64,000 nucleotides of DNA from Petrolisthes cinctipes (taxonomy: Eukaryota > Arthropoda > Malacostraca > Decapoda > Porcellanidae): the NCBI GenBank assembly GCA_033782935.1, contig JAWQEG010000720.1:310001-374000 (forward strand). Reading direction: 5' to 3'. Below, one piece after another: positions 42,094 to 53,137 of this stretch. Each line of letters begins with the position of its first letter. Position 1 is the first letter of the stretch. A program made the position numbers and the translations under genes. A model generated the notes under the pieces. The model was not told the origin of the DNA. It worked only from the letters and a program-made list of their open reading frames with translations, and did not search any database.

Positions 42094-45000
42094 TTACACT
42101 AAGGTTTTTATTTTATTCTCCCTTATTTTCCAGAATTTATATACTGTTTCTCTATTTTTCTCAATGGAATTATTTTCAAACAAAAGACTGCCTATAACAC
42201 TGTCTTCATCCTCGCCAAACGGTTGTTGTAGCACTTGATTTTTTCTTCTTTCTTCGCTGTAGGCTGGGCAATGGAGAAGAAAGTGGGGTAAATTTTCAAT
42301 TTCACCGCCACACATCACACAACTTGTTGGGAGGTTTTGAAATCTTTTTCTGTCTCCAAGTCCTAGGTTATTTGTGCGGCACCGGAACATGATACTTGAT
42401 GCTTCACTGTTTTCGTAGATTTCGTCCTACCCTCCAATTTCCTTTCTCCACTCCCTATACAATTTTAAACTTTCTTTTTCTTGTAATTCATTTTTCCAGT
42501 TATTTGTGTCCCATTGTTTCACCCTATCACTAATTTCTGCATTACTTATTTCCACCCCTCTTATTCCCACTAATCTTCTGTTCTCCAGCAAACTTTTTAT
42601 CCACTTATTCTTATTTTCTATTCTCATTTCATCTATTGTTCTTTCTAATAGCTCATTATTCTCACCTCTTAATATGTATTGTAGATATTTTATTTGTCCC
42701 TCCATTATTCTACTTTTCATACTCGAGATTCCTATTTCTCCCCTTATTGCAGCTTCTTGCGTATAGCTTGGTGCTCCTAGTATCTTTCTTCCCACACTGT
42801 TTTCCACCCTTTGTAGTTTTTTGATGTCTTCTTTTGTAAAATCTAAAACATTAGCCCCATACAATATTATTGGAAGAGCTATACTTTTCCAAAACACCTT
42901 TCCAATTGTTAGCCTGGCACAACTTCTTGCTACAACAGAGTATGTTAAATTTGCCATTTTATTCGCTTTTTCTATCATTAACTGTTTTTGCACTTTAAAC
43001 ATGTTTCTACTGTCATTAATAGTTATCCCCAAGTATTTTAATTTATCACTCACTTTTATCCCTGCAATTTCATTAGGCTTTTCTTTCATATTGAATATAA
43101 TTATATTACTTTTCTGTTTGTTTATCTCAAGCCCACATTCCCTTCCCGCTTTAATCACTTGCTCAATCACCTTTTCCGCGTCTTTCTCATTCCCTGCCAG
43201 TAGCATTCCGTCATCTGCATAGAACAGGGATGTTATGTTGAAGTTTTCATCTTTATATCCTCTATCTACCCTCTCTAAATGCTGCATAATTTTGTATGTA
43301 ACTAGTTTGAACAAGGTGGTTGATCCCGTACATCCCTGTCTTATCCCGCTACTAACTGGTATATTGATCTCTTCATCCTCATTAAGTCTAACTTTGGTTA
43401 TGTCCCCATCATATAATTTTGTTATTACATCAATAGTTTGTTCATTTATTTTATAATCTATTAGAGTTTTCACCATTAAGTCTCTCTTAATACTATCGAA
43501 TGCTTTTGCAAAATCGACCGAAATTACAACAAGTGACTTTTTGTTCTTAAATGTCTGCTCTACACAGTGTCTCAAAATTAAAATATTATTTTCAATTCGA
43601 GCTCCTGTTGTAAACCCCGCCTGATTTTCCTTTCCCCAGTCATTTCTCCTTATTTGCTCCTCAACACTTATTCTCACCACTGCCATTAGTAATTTATAGC
43701 CTATATTTGTTAGAGCTATGGGTCGAAACTCATTAACTTTAGGCTTTCTTGTTTTGGGGATCATTACCGTTTTACTTTCCTTCCATCCTTCTGGTATCTC
43801 ACCTGACTGTAGGGTGTGCTTGAATGTTTGCACTAGTGTTGTTAGTAGATACCTGTTTTCTAAGAATACTTTGTAAAATTCTGGTTTTATCCCATCTGGG
43901 CCTGCTGCCTTTTTGTTTTTCAGCTTTGCTAAACACCTTTTGACTCGCTCTACTGTTATAATTTCATCATCTAAGTATTTAACTCTCTCTCCTATTTCTA
44001 GAGCCATATCAATATGTTCTTTAATTTCCTTCCCATAGTTTTCTATATGAATTGGTGCATTCTCTCTCTCCTGATTTATAACCTGATAATGCCTTCCTCT
44101 CTCTATATCTAACTTTATAGAATTTCTCTTTTCTATATACTCTGACCTAGCCTCCTCATTCCAAACTTCATTAATATTATTTTGATGTTTTCCATACAAC
44201 CCTTTCCAAAATGTCTCAATCTGTGATTTAGCTCTATCCCCTTCTAATTTTTTGTTATCGTCACCATATACCCCGTCCATCAAATCTATTGATTCTCTTT
44301 CTCTATCCCCCCTCAGCATCCTTATGTATTTCCAGGTGTTCTTTCCATTACTTTTATCCTCTTTAATCTCCTTCGCTTTCTTCACATCACTAGCTCTCAT
44401 TGCCTTTCTAACTAAGATTTGCACCTTCTCTTTTTGATCTAAGTACAACTTTTTCCATCTGTCCTTTTCCTCTGGACATGTTTCGTTCCTTATACTCCTA
44501 TTGTACCTCCTTCTCTCCTTGATTTCCCTCCTTATCTCCTCATTAAACCATTCTGGTTCCTCTTCTACTTTATTTACCCCAATATGTTTCCTTCTATATT
44601 TACCCTTAAGATACCTATTTGCTGTATTAATTATCTTGTTTTCTAGGTCTCATATTTTTAACTCTTTCACCCATGACATTATCTTGAAGCTTTTCACAAT
44701 ATAATTTTAAAGAAACTTTATCTGTTTTGTAGAATTCTCTTGTAATCCATTCTTTATTATTGTACCTCCTGTTTTGCTTTACCTCTATCTCTATTTCTAT
44801 TAGGTTATGATCAGTGATGTCACACTTTTCCTGATCTTCATCTATCCTCATCCTCTTATATTTATCAAATACTTTATTGGTGGCTAGTGCAAAATCTATC
44901 ACACTCTTTTTCCCGTCTCTGGACCATGTATATTCCCCCTCACAGTTTATATCGTCATTTAACATAGTAAGTTTGTATTTCTCTAGCCAATCCAGGATCA

Positions 45001-45580
45001 TCTTGCCATTGTCATCCAACTTTTGATCTCCCTTAAAACCCACATGTCCATTAAAGTCTCCCACTACTAACACTGCCTCCTCTATATTATTATCCAGGAT
45101 CATCTCAATTTCTGCTTTCATGGCTTTGTTTCTTTCCTTGTCATTTACACTAAAATATACGATAACAACTGATATATCCCATCCTCTAGTACTACCTTTT
45201 ACATGCAAAATATCCTTACTTTTAGTATATATGTGGTCAAAGGAAACATCCTTTTTGTTTTGGTACAACATCATTATTCCTCTACCTTTACGATCTTTTA
45301 TATCTCTCATTTGCTCTAGTACAACTATACTATCTTTAAAGTTGACATCTCTAACTTTCTTTTGAGTTTCTGTAAGGCATAAAATACTATTTCTATCTAT
45401 TAGTTCCTCAATTTCCTTAACCTTAACTTTTGATAATCCCTGTATATTAATAACTTTAATGACTAGTTTATCTATTTCTTCCTTACTCCTATTTGTACTT
45501 GATAACAGGTTATTGCCATTCTCATTTACATCCCCTACCTGTGAGTTATTTACTGTGTTTACTTTCTTTACACTGACTTG
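42094..45580 (-). pseudogene. LINE ORF2 (endonuclease, RT, zinc knuckle), two lesions
   Basis: Open without AUG from the ORF1 stop: VINIQGLSKVKV and ILCLTETQ begin the endonuclease. GDFNGHVGF, SVIDFALATN and DITDHNLIE follow, with the first AUG (45310) already inside the domain. Near 44650 a loss of two bases shifts the frame, and LENKIINTAN to LYREWRKEIGG follow in the new frame. RT motifs: EFRPIALTNIGYKL, ENQAGFTTGARIEDN-like region, VDFAKAFDSIKR, SGIRQGCTGS and FYADDGMLL. A TAG at 42429-42427 then interrupts homologous sequence that resumes FRCRTNNLGLGDRKRF and CVMCGGEIENLPHFLLHC. Otherwise complete, so fairly young. Confidence 0.85.
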
Positions 45581-46729
45581 TCACTCCTGCTCTCCGACCA
45601 CTTCATGCATCCTTACCACTTTCCCTTTCCTTATTATCCACTGTCCTCCGTTTTGTCTTTTGTGTCTCAACTCTTCTCTCAACCTATCATTCTCCTCTCT
45701 TTCCCTCTTGGTCAGGTCAGGTGCAATAATGATTTTCTGGGTTACCTGATCATCATTATTCTTTAGTTTTTTGCTTCGTTTTACCAACTCCCACTTGATT
45801 CCCACTTCATTCATCTCCATGATCACTGGTCTGACTTTTCCTGTTGTTATCCTGCCAATTCTAAAAATCCTTTGAATCTTTGCATCCTTGACACCCAGCT
45901 TTCCCTGAAAGATTTCTTCACATCTCTCCCTATCCTCATATGTTATCTCACTGATCTCCGTTTTCCTGCTTTCTGGTACATTAAACATTATAATATTGTT
46001 CCTTTTCTTCTCTCTCTCTCGCTCCTCTTCCAAATTTTCCATCATTCTCTCTGTCACTTTCCTTACTATCTCCTCATCCCGTTTATCCCACTTCTTCTCC
46101 AGATTTTCTATAGTTTTCTTAAGGGAATAATTATCTGCTCTCAGTTCCTTCACCTCTTCCCTAATGCTATCCATATCCTTCCTCTCCCCCCTTGTTGGCT
46201 CACTTCCACACATACCCTTGGTTCCAGTGTCTCTTTCTTCCTCTTCAGGGTCCTCCTTGTCTTTGTTCCTACTCCACTTCTCTTCAAGGGCTACCATCTT
46301 CTCACTTATTTCTGTATTTTTGCTTTTCACTGCCCTCAGCTCTTCCCTCAGTTTTGCATTTTCCTGTTCATCATTCATCCACTTGTAGCTGCATATTTTG
46401 CAGAACCACACCTCTCTGGTCTTTGCTACTTTAAGTCCGGCCTCTGTAAGCCCCTCGCATTCCTTGTGTAGCCAATATTTGCATTTCGTACATTCCACTC
46501 CATTATTTTCCACCCAATGTTTACACGTGGTACAAACCTCGCGCTTACTCGTCACTTCCTCTTTGCAATTTCCACATATTCCATCTTCATTTAGCTTTCC
46601 ATTGTATTCACACCTTCTACATGCTTTTAACTTTGTACTATTGCCTCCACCGCCACCATACTCTTCACTATTCATTGCTTTAAAACTTTGTTTTCTAGTT
46701 CTCGACCCAGACCGACATCCTTCAGCCAT
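45581..46729 (-). CDS. LINE ORF1: PHD-like finger, coiled coil, RNA-binding C-terminus
   Basis: 382 residues from ATG 46729-46727 (MAEGCRSGSRTRK). An N-terminal Cys-rich pair of fingers (CRRCEYNGKL, CGNC, CTTCKHW, CTKCKYWLHKEC, CKIC) resembles tandem zinc/PHD motifs. A long acidic-basic coiled coil follows (about residues 140-260). The C-terminus reads RNNIIMFNVPESR, IGRITTGKVRPVIMEM and DLTKREREENDRLREEL, like the RRM/CTD part of L1-type ORF1 proteins that chaperone element RNA. It stops with UGA followed by CAA, and ORF2 continues in the same frame. Confidence 0.8.
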   Translation of the reverse strand: MAEGCRSGSRTRKQSFKAMNSEEYGGGGGNSTKLKACRRCEYNGKLNEDGICGNCKEEVTSKREVCTTCKHWVENNGVECTKCKYWLHKECEGLTEAGLKVAKTREVWFCKICSYKWMNDEQENAKLREELRAVKSKNTEISEKMVALEEKWSRNKDKEDPEEEERDTGTKGMCGSEPTRGERKDMDSIREEVKELRADNYSLKKTIENLEKKWDKRDEEIVRKVTERMMENLEEEREREKKRNNIIMFNVPESRKTEISEITYEDRERCEEIFQGKLGVKDAKIQRIFRIGRITTGKVRPVIMEMNEVGIKWELVKRSKKLKNNDDQVTQKIIIAPDLTKREREENDRLREELRHKRQNGGQWIIRKGKVVRMHEVVGEQE

Positions 46730-46936
46730 GTTCGGTTTAGGTGGTTTGTTTACATTTGGTCTGTAAGTATTACCAACCACCGCAGGCCGCCCGAGCAATG
46801 TTGCCAACCCTCACCAGTCCACGCGCGTGCTGGGATACGAGGCTCGGAGGGCTCTCGGACTGACTGAGAAATCGAATACCCACTCTCGGACGCTGGCGTC
46901 CGAGGCTCGGGCTCCGAGGGACTGAGAAAACGGCTG

Positions 46937-49525
46937 TTAGTCCACTAATTGCTGTGCTTTTTTCTGCCCCAAGAATTGTTCGGTACACTGAGTTTTCAAT
47001 TTTTTGTAACCTATCTATTTCTTTCTTGTTATAATCCACCACACCAGCCCCATACAGTATTCCAGGCAATGCCAGACCTTTCCACAAAGTTTTTCCAATC
47101 ATTAGTTTGTTACAACTGCTGGCTGTCACTGAGTAGGTCATATTTGCTAGTTTCTTTGCTTTTTTTTAAATATTAACTTTGTAATTATTAAAACAGTCTC
47201 TCTTGTTTCCAATATCCACTCCCAAATATTTAATAGTCTCCACCACTTCTATCCCTTCTAGTTTTGCTGGTTGATTTTCCATATTGAAGTTTATGAATTT
47301 GCTCTTATTTTTATTTAACTCCAACCCACATTTCCTGCTTACATTGCTCAGTCTTATAATGTTTGCTTTTGCCTCTAACATTGATTGTGAAAACTGCAGT
47401 CCATTAGATCCTGTGCACCCTTTGCGTATACCGCTTGTTATCTTTATCTCTTTTTCTGCTTAAACACAGTTGTGTTGTATCATTCTGGTACACATCACTT
47501 ATTATATCTATCATATTTTCATGTGTTTTTATTTCTTTTAGATTTTTTATGATCTCTTCTCTTTTTATTGAGTCGTATGCCTTCTTAAAGTCTATTGCTG
47601 CTACGATTAATGGTGTCTTGTTCTTGTAGCTTTTTTCAATACAGTACCTGAGTATGAGTATATTGTCTTCAATTCTTCTTCCCTGTGTAAATCCGGACTG
47701 CAATTCACTATTTAAATCATTAACTTGTAGTTGTTGTTCTATTTTGCTCTTCATTATTGACATAAATATTTTGTAATCAATATTTGTGAGTGCTATATGG
47801 GTCTTAAATCCTGGGCTGTTGGTTTAACTTTTTTTGGTAGCATTACTGTTCTTGAGGTTTTCCAGGTTTGTGGGACTTTTCCTTGTCTAATTATTTTATT
47901 AAAACAGTATACTAACTTTTCTATGCATTTTTCACTATCTATCAATGCCTTGTAGCATTCTGGTTTTACCCCATCTGGACCAGCTGCCTTTTTGTCTTTA
48001 AAGCCTTTTAATGTTTTTATAATTTCTTCTTTATTTATTATTGGTTCTTCCATGGTTGTTGTTATCCGAGCTAGGCCCATTCCAACAGTCATATCCATAT
48101 GTTCCATTACCATGTACTGTCTCTTGTCTTGATTAGTTTCATTCATTATTTGTTCCTCTATAAAAATTTTGTACCTTCCTTTTTCTTGTGTGTTCCAAAC
48201 CTTCTTTATGTTATTGTCATGATTTTGGTATATATCCTTCCAAAACATTTCAAGCTCTTGAGCTGCATCTTCTGGTTTAAGTATTCCTCCCTCTGTACTA
48301 TATAATTCCCCTTTGTCCTTATCATAGTTTATTTCTTTACCTTTTAATTTGTCAATATATTGCCATAATCTCTTACTTTTGTCACTACTTCCATTCATCT
48401 CCTCTGTCACCTTTTTCTCATGTTTTATTATTGTTTCTTTGATCAATCTTTTCACCCTATCTTTTTGTCCCTTATATAAGCTCCAAAGTCTATCTTTTAC
48501 TTCTTCACTAGCCTCATTTCGTTTCTCTCTATTAAGCTTCTTTCTTTTCTTGATTTCCTTTCTAATTTCTTCACACATCCATGGTGGTTCAATCCTGTTT
48601 ATATGTCTCTTATCCTTTCTCCTTCTATACTTTTTCTTTAATATACATTCTGCATTTCTTGTCATGATTTCACCAAACTCTACCATATCTTGTACCTCTT
48701 CATTGCACTCTCATTTCACTTCTTCCTTATATATCTGTAATGCTTCTTTGTCTGTTGTATAATAAATATTTTCTTGCCATTGATCATTTGTGTATTTTCT
48801 ATTTTGTGTCTCTCCTTTGATTAATATTTCAATCAAATTATGGTCAGATAATTCCGTTATTTCTTTTTTTTCATCTATTTTCATTGCTTCGTATACATCA
48901 TAAAATTTATGGTTCACCAGAACGAAGTCTATCACACTTTTTTATTTTCCTCTCCCATGTTATCAACCCTTCACACCTCTGGTCATTGTTTAGTAGAATA
49001 AGATTATAGTTTTCCATCCAGTTAATCACATCTTCCCCTCGTCTATCCATTTCCTGCTCTCCAAGAAATCCCAAATGTCCGTTAAAATCCCCAAGTAGGA
49101 CAAAGGGTATCTCCCCTATATTTTCTACTATACCTTCTATTTCTGTTTTTAAACTAGTGTATCTTCTTTTATCTTCTTCTTTATTTCCCGCAGGTAAATA
49201 GACCAAAAGCAGCTTAAAACAAATATTTCCTAATTTACACTTGCAAAATAACAAATCCTTATTTCTAGTTGTTATCTTTTCAATTTTACTATCTTCATCC
49301 TTCTCCGACAAAATCATCAATCCCCCTTCTTTCTTTTCCTCCATTTCCCTCATATTACTTATCGAGTATAATTATGTGATCACAGAGACTGATATTCTCA
49401 CACTTTTGGTGTGTTTCCGTTAAACATAAAAATTCATCACTTTTAATTAAATCTTGTAATTCCGTCATCTTTACTTTTGTTAGCCCTTGTATGTTTATTA
49501 GTTTAATCTTACATATGCTCTCCAT
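46937..49525 (-). pseudogene. Old LINE ORF2, multiple frameshifts and RT deletion
   Basis: ORF2 starts at ATG 49525-49523, which overlaps the end of ORF1 in another frame, and reads LINIQGLTKVKM, FLCLTETHQK. It is then broken at about 49357 (a TAAT-type insertion), about 48930, about 48690, 47790, 47400 and 47150. Recognisable pieces: LLGDFNGHLGFLG, DFVLVNHKFYD, ELSDHNLIE, KAAGPDGVKPECY, GFTQGRRIEDNILI, AIDFKKAYDSIKR and IRKGCTGS. The YADD segment is deleted between about 47400 and 47385. KYLGVDIGNK and ILYGAGVVDY follow, ending at AISGL beside the Harbinger terminus. Dead. Confidence 0.8.
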
Positions 49526-50426
49526 ATATTTGTCCTCTTTCTCCTTGAAAATTATTTCTCATTAACCTTGCATCCTTTATATACCATCCCTTTTCTCCCA
49601 GTTCTCGTTTTCTTTTTAATTCCTCCCAGAGCTCCTTATTGTGTTGTCTCTCTTTCTTAGTCATATCCAAGGTGATAGATATTCTTTTTGCTAACCTATG
49701 GTTTGTATTCTTAAGGTTCTTTGCATTTTTCAGAATCTGCCATTTCATCCATGTTTCTTTTAATTTTAACAGGACTGGTCTCTTCTTTCCTGGTTCATTT
49801 ATGAATCCTAATCTTGCTGCATCCAAAATTTCTACATCCTCTACTTTTACTTCCCTTTGTATTATATCCAGAGAGTTTTCTATATCTTTCTGTATCTTTT
49901 CCTTTGGTTCTGATTCCTCGGGTTCTTCTAAATTATAAATGATAATATTATTCCTCTTTCTCTCTTTTTCCTCTCTCTCTTTCATATCTTCAACCATTTC
50001 ACTCTTTAGTTCTACTTTCATTATCTCTATTTTCTTATCTCTCTTCTTCAGTTCTAACTCCATTTCATTCTTCATTTCCTCTAACATATCTTTCTTTAAC
50101 TTATCTAAACTCTCCTCCCACTGCATCAATTTTTCCTCAAAGAAAGATCTCAACTCCTTTTTCATCTCATCAATCTTTTTTCCTAATTCCCCGTCTGGTG
50201 TTAACAGTCTCTTCTTTGATACTGGTATACATCCAGAACATATCCATACTGATTCAGAATCTTTCAACTCTCTATATAGGGTAGGACTGACCTGCTTACA
50301 TCCGATGTGGAACCAGACACTACACATATCACATTGTATTCCTCTCTCCTGTTGTTTTACTCTGTTTTCACATCTTCCACAGCTGTCTTCTCTTCGTGCT
50401 CCGCTTCTTGCACTTCGACTAGCCAT
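49509..50426 (-). CDS. Old LINE ORF1: PHD finger, coiled coil, RNA-binding C-terminus
   Basis: 305 residues from ATG 50426 (MASRSARSGARRED). A PHD-like C4HC3 finger (CGRC, CDMC, WFHIGC, CSGC) occupies residues about 15-65. A long coiled coil rich in EMK/ELK follows, then RNNIIIYNLEEPEE, DAARLGFINEPGKKRP and DMTKKERQHNKELWEEL. This is the same layout as 45581-46729 at moderate similarity. It ends in UAA. It is still open although its ORF2 is wrecked, perhaps by chance or trans use. Presumed RNA chaperone of the element. Confidence 0.75.
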   Translation of the reverse strand: MASRSARSGARREDSCGRCENRVKQQERGIQCDMCSVWFHIGCKQVSPTLYRELKDSESVWICSGCIPVSKKRLLTPDGELGKKIDEMKKELRSFFEEKLMQWEESLDKLKKDMLEEMKNEMELELKKRDKKIEIMKVELKSEMVEDMKEREEKERKRNNIIIYNLEEPEESEPKEKIQKDIENSLDIIQREVKVEDVEILDAARLGFINEPGKKRPVLLKLKETWMKWQILKNAKNLKNTNHRLAKRISITLDMTKKERQHNKELWEELKRKRELGEKGWYIKDARLMRNNFQGERGQIYGEHM

Positions 50427-50536
50427 CTTCTTCTCTTATTTTTCACTTTAGTTTATGTGGTAACTTTTATAAAGTTTACATTATTTGGGAAACTCAGCTC
50501 TCAGATTTCGAACCTGCCGCCACCGGCTCCTGCAGT

Positions 50537-51190
50537 TCATACTCCTTCCATGCCTCCTCATATGCTAGTCTATCTTCCTCACTATTGCCTACATTTTTCC
50601 TTAGTCTTCTACACTTCCTATTACTCTCCTTCCTCGCATTCTCAATATCTTCATTCCACCAGCTCTTCATCAATCTTCTTTTATTGCTATTCCTCACCCT
50701 TCCTATCCTTCTCTCACCCACCTCTGTCACTTTCCTAATCAGGGAATCATTCAGTTCATCCACTCAGTCACAACCAGTGTTGCCAATTTTGTAGTACCAA
50801 TTTCCCACAGATTAAGGATTTTTTTCCCACAGATTGAAATGAAGATCCCACAAAACAAATAAAGACAAATTTTATTGTTTCTTTTTAATGTACATGAATA
50901 TTGTATTGATACATTTCTCCTCACTAAAGAAAAACAATTACATAATATTTGAAAACCATATAACTGAACTTTGCTGAAGGTAAACTTAAAAATGCCAGTT
51001 TTATTTTCCGTAAAGACTAACTAGGCTTATGAGAACTTAGCTAAACAATGTTAATAATGACAATTAGATATACAGTATACATACCTATAGCCACAGATTC
51101 TTATTATAGTACATCAAGAGCAATAATATTATTCTCCTCCTCCTCTTCAGAACCTTTAGAATTGAAACTTCTGATCATATCATCAAAAGG
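50537..51190 (-). pseudogene. Block C: LINE linker fragment and flank (copy of 2787-3429)
   Basis: The minus-strand frame from 50763 (MDELNDSLIRKVTEVGE...) to about 50540 is the linker of the CR1-like ORF2, identical in type to 3013-2787. The left breakpoint is at CTGCAG/TTCATACTCC (about 50537). The remainder to 51190 is the non-coding flank also present after 3014. Confidence 0.75.
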
Positions 51191-51191
51191 C

Positions 51192-51603
51192 TCAAAGTTT
51201 ACACAGGATTGAAAATAATGAACCAATCCATACTTTATTTTTAACAATTAATGCCTCTACTGACCTAACACTGAGACGATTTCTCAGTTTAGAGTGAACA
51301 ACATTCATCTGTGAAAATATTCTTTCTACTGTGGCATTAGAAAATGTAAGTAATAGTAATGACAAGACGAGGCCAAGAGGGTCCAAGGACTTCACTGTAT
51401 GGTGGATGATGTGGGTGATAAAGCCTCGGGGGTAAAGTTGGGATGGAGATTATTTTGGGGAGATCTTGACAAAGCTTGTCATTCCCTTTCTTCAAGACTC
51501 TCAAAATGTTGTGGATGTCACTCAGGTTACATTTCTGCACAACCAAGCACCATATGTGAAAGTGCTTTGAACCCAGCCAGAACCTTCTGAAGGACAACAA
51601 CAT
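51192..51603 (-). pseudogene. hAT transposase C-terminal remnant, copy C
   Basis: Same as 3430-3840: SNATVERIFSQMN and HSKLRNRLS in one frame, upstream part in another. Small differences from copy A (for example a 3-bp loss near 51461) show that both copies have been drifting. Confidence 0.7.
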
Positions 51604-51647
51604 TGACTTTTTTGGTAATGACTAGTGACCCAGTAATTCTCCTCATC

Positions 51648-51654
<7 letters not shown>

Positions 51655-51719
<65 letters not shown>
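51655..51719. repeat. (GA)n microsatellite, copy C
   Basis: Counterpart of 3899-3963. The 4013-4400 segment that follows in copy A is missing here, so the zinc-finger 3' flank starts almost at once. Confidence 0.95.
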
Positions 51720-51720
<1 letters not shown>

Positions 51721-51867
51721 ACGTAGGGTCAGAACAAGTTTTTTTCTTTACCTATATTGTTTGCCACCACTTACATTCAATGTTTTATTTTATGTGTGAA
51801 CAGTTTTGTGTAATATGAGTTGGGATTTGTCAGAAAACTTTTTACCACATTCATTACATTTAAAATC

Positions 51868-52671
51868 CTATACTCTTGTATGAACATTTATATGTACATT
51901 AAGGTGAGATTTCTGACCAAACTTTTTACCACATTCATTACATTCAAATTTCTTCACTCCTGTGTGTATAAGTATGTGTCGTTTTAGTTTACCATTTGTC
52001 AGAAACTTTTTATCACATTCTTCACATTCAAAGTTCTTTTCTCCTGTGTGTATAAGTATGTGTTTCTTTAGATTACTCTTTGTCACACATTTTTTACCAC
52101 ATTCTTCACATTCAAAGTTCTTCACTCCTGTGTGTATAAGTATGTGTTTCTTTAGAACACCTTTTCTCACAAACTTTTTACCACATTCTTCACATTCAAA
52201 TTTCCTCTCTCCTGTGTGTGTAAGTATGTGTTGATTTAAATGATTATTTCTCACAAACTTTTTACCACATTCTTCACATTCAAAGTTTTCTCCTGTGTGT
52301 GTAAGTATGTGTTGCTTTAAATGATTCTGTGTCACAAACTTTTTACCACATTCTTCACATTCAAAGTTCCTCTCTGTGTGTATAAGTATGTGCTTCTTTA
52401 GATCAGCTTTTCTCACAAACTTTTTACCACATTCTTCACATTCAAAGTTCCTCTCTCCTGTGTGAACAATGCTGTGTTTTTTAAGGTCAGATTTCCAACT
52501 AAACTCTTCACCACACTCATCACACATAAACATTTTCTTTCCAATATGAGTCAACAAATGATGAGTGAGATGGCATTTCCTACTAAACTTTTGACCACAT
52601 TGTTGACAGACCAACTTGTTACACTTCTCTTCTCTGACAACATTGATGGTGTCACTTCCTTCCACCTCCAT
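51868..52671 (-). CDS. C2H2 zinc-finger protein, copy C (most intact)
   Basis: 267 residues from ATG 52671-52669 (MEVEGSDTINVV). Nine consecutive C2H2 fingers follow an N-terminal tail of about 21 residues, most with CEECGKKF...H-x3-H and HTGERNFE or HTGVKNFE linkers. Two linkers are shortened (HTERNFE, HTGENFE). It stops at a TAG (51870-51868) after HTRV, beyond which a tenth finger (FKCNECGKKFSDKSQLTLH) is preserved in frame to a TAA near 51790 with an AATAAA signal. No KRAB, BTB or other effector domain. Presumed DNA-binding protein. Whether it is a working gene or a recent pseudogene is open. Confidence 0.75.
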   Translation of the reverse strand: MEVEGSDTINVVREEKCNKLVCQQCGQKFSRKCHLTHHLLTHIGKKMFMCDECGEEFSWKSDLKKHSIVHTGERNFECEECGKKFVRKADLKKHILIHTERNFECEECGKKFVTQNHLKQHILTHTGENFECEECGKKFVRNNHLNQHILTHTGERKFECEECGKKFVRKGVLKKHILIHTGVKNFECEECGKKCVTKSNLKKHILIHTGEKNFECEECDKKFLTNGKLKRHILIHTGVKKFECNECGKKFGQKSHLNVHINVHTRV

Positions 52672-52870
52672 CACTAACACAGCTTTATTCTGCCACCAAT
52701 ATGACCACTTGGTTAATACTGTTGTCAGAGCTGCCAACCACACTGTTATTGGTGTCAGGGCTGCCAATCACAGTGTTACTTCAGATGAATCTGAAACAAT
52801 AAAAATACCAGTCTTACATCATTTGAAGATTCAAACATTTACTGAATATTTACTGTAATATTCTGTAGCA
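52672..52870 (-). other. Conserved leader of zinc-finger copy C
   Basis: Same leader as in copies A, B and D, with TTGGCAGCCCTGACA repeats and a possible TTGTTTCAG acceptor. It leads directly into the TTAGG-like array. Confidence 0.45.
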
Positions 52871-52944
52871 CCAAAAATTGACTATGTCCAGTTAGATCCC
52901 GGTAGTTTGCCTCGGTTAGGTCCCGATAGTCTGCTGTGGTCTAT

Positions 52945-53136
52945 GTTAGGTTAGGTTAGGTAAGGTTATGTTAAGTTAGGTTAGGACAGATAAGGTAAGG
53001 TTTGGTTATGTTAGGTTAGGTCAGATAAGGTAAGGTAAGGTTTGGTTAGGTTAGGTCAGATAATGTTAGGTTAGGTTAGGTCAGGTCAGATAAGGAAAGG
53101 TTATGTTGGTTATGTTAGGCTTGGTTGGGTCAGGTT
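52945..53136. repeat. Degenerate TTAGG/TTAGGT array, copy C
   Basis: Same as 335-528 and 20554-21057, on the plus strand G-rich. Confidence 0.7.
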
Positions 53137-53137
53137 A

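Larger units (their letters stand above)
41983..46790 (-). mobile_element. LINE (second family) inserted in the Harbinger element
   Basis: The 3' tail is CCTGAA repeats (plus strand GGTTCAGGTTCAGGTTG at 41988). ORF2 runs from 45580 to 42094 with one frameshift and one TAG. ORF1 is 46729-45581, intact. The 5' end lies between 46730 and about 46800, where GC-rich Harbinger end sequence begins. Confidence 0.8.
27402..46936. mobile_element. PIF/Harbinger transposon, 19.5 kb with nested insertions
   Basis: Both ends read CAGCCGTTTTCTCAGTC inwards (27402-27418, and complement 46920-46936). They continue with similar GC-rich CTCGGA...CCGAGCCTCG sequence, and each end is flanked by TTA (27399-27401 and 46937-46939). 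Removing the element joins a LINE ORF2 in register (...AISGL then RGEVG...). A 3-bp TWA duplication is the PIF/Harbinger signature, and the interior contains HARBI1-like nuclease exons and a Myb-like TGGGP protein. At least four other elements are inserted within it. Confidence 0.85.
46937..50455 (-). mobile_element. 5' part of the old LINE (third family) split by Harbinger
   Basis: Joins in register with 26661-27401. Holds ORF1 (50426-49509) and a much-mutated ORF2. Its 5' end lies near 50455, close to the start of duplicated block C at 50537. It is related to but clearly distinct from the LINE at 41983-46790. Confidence 0.8.
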
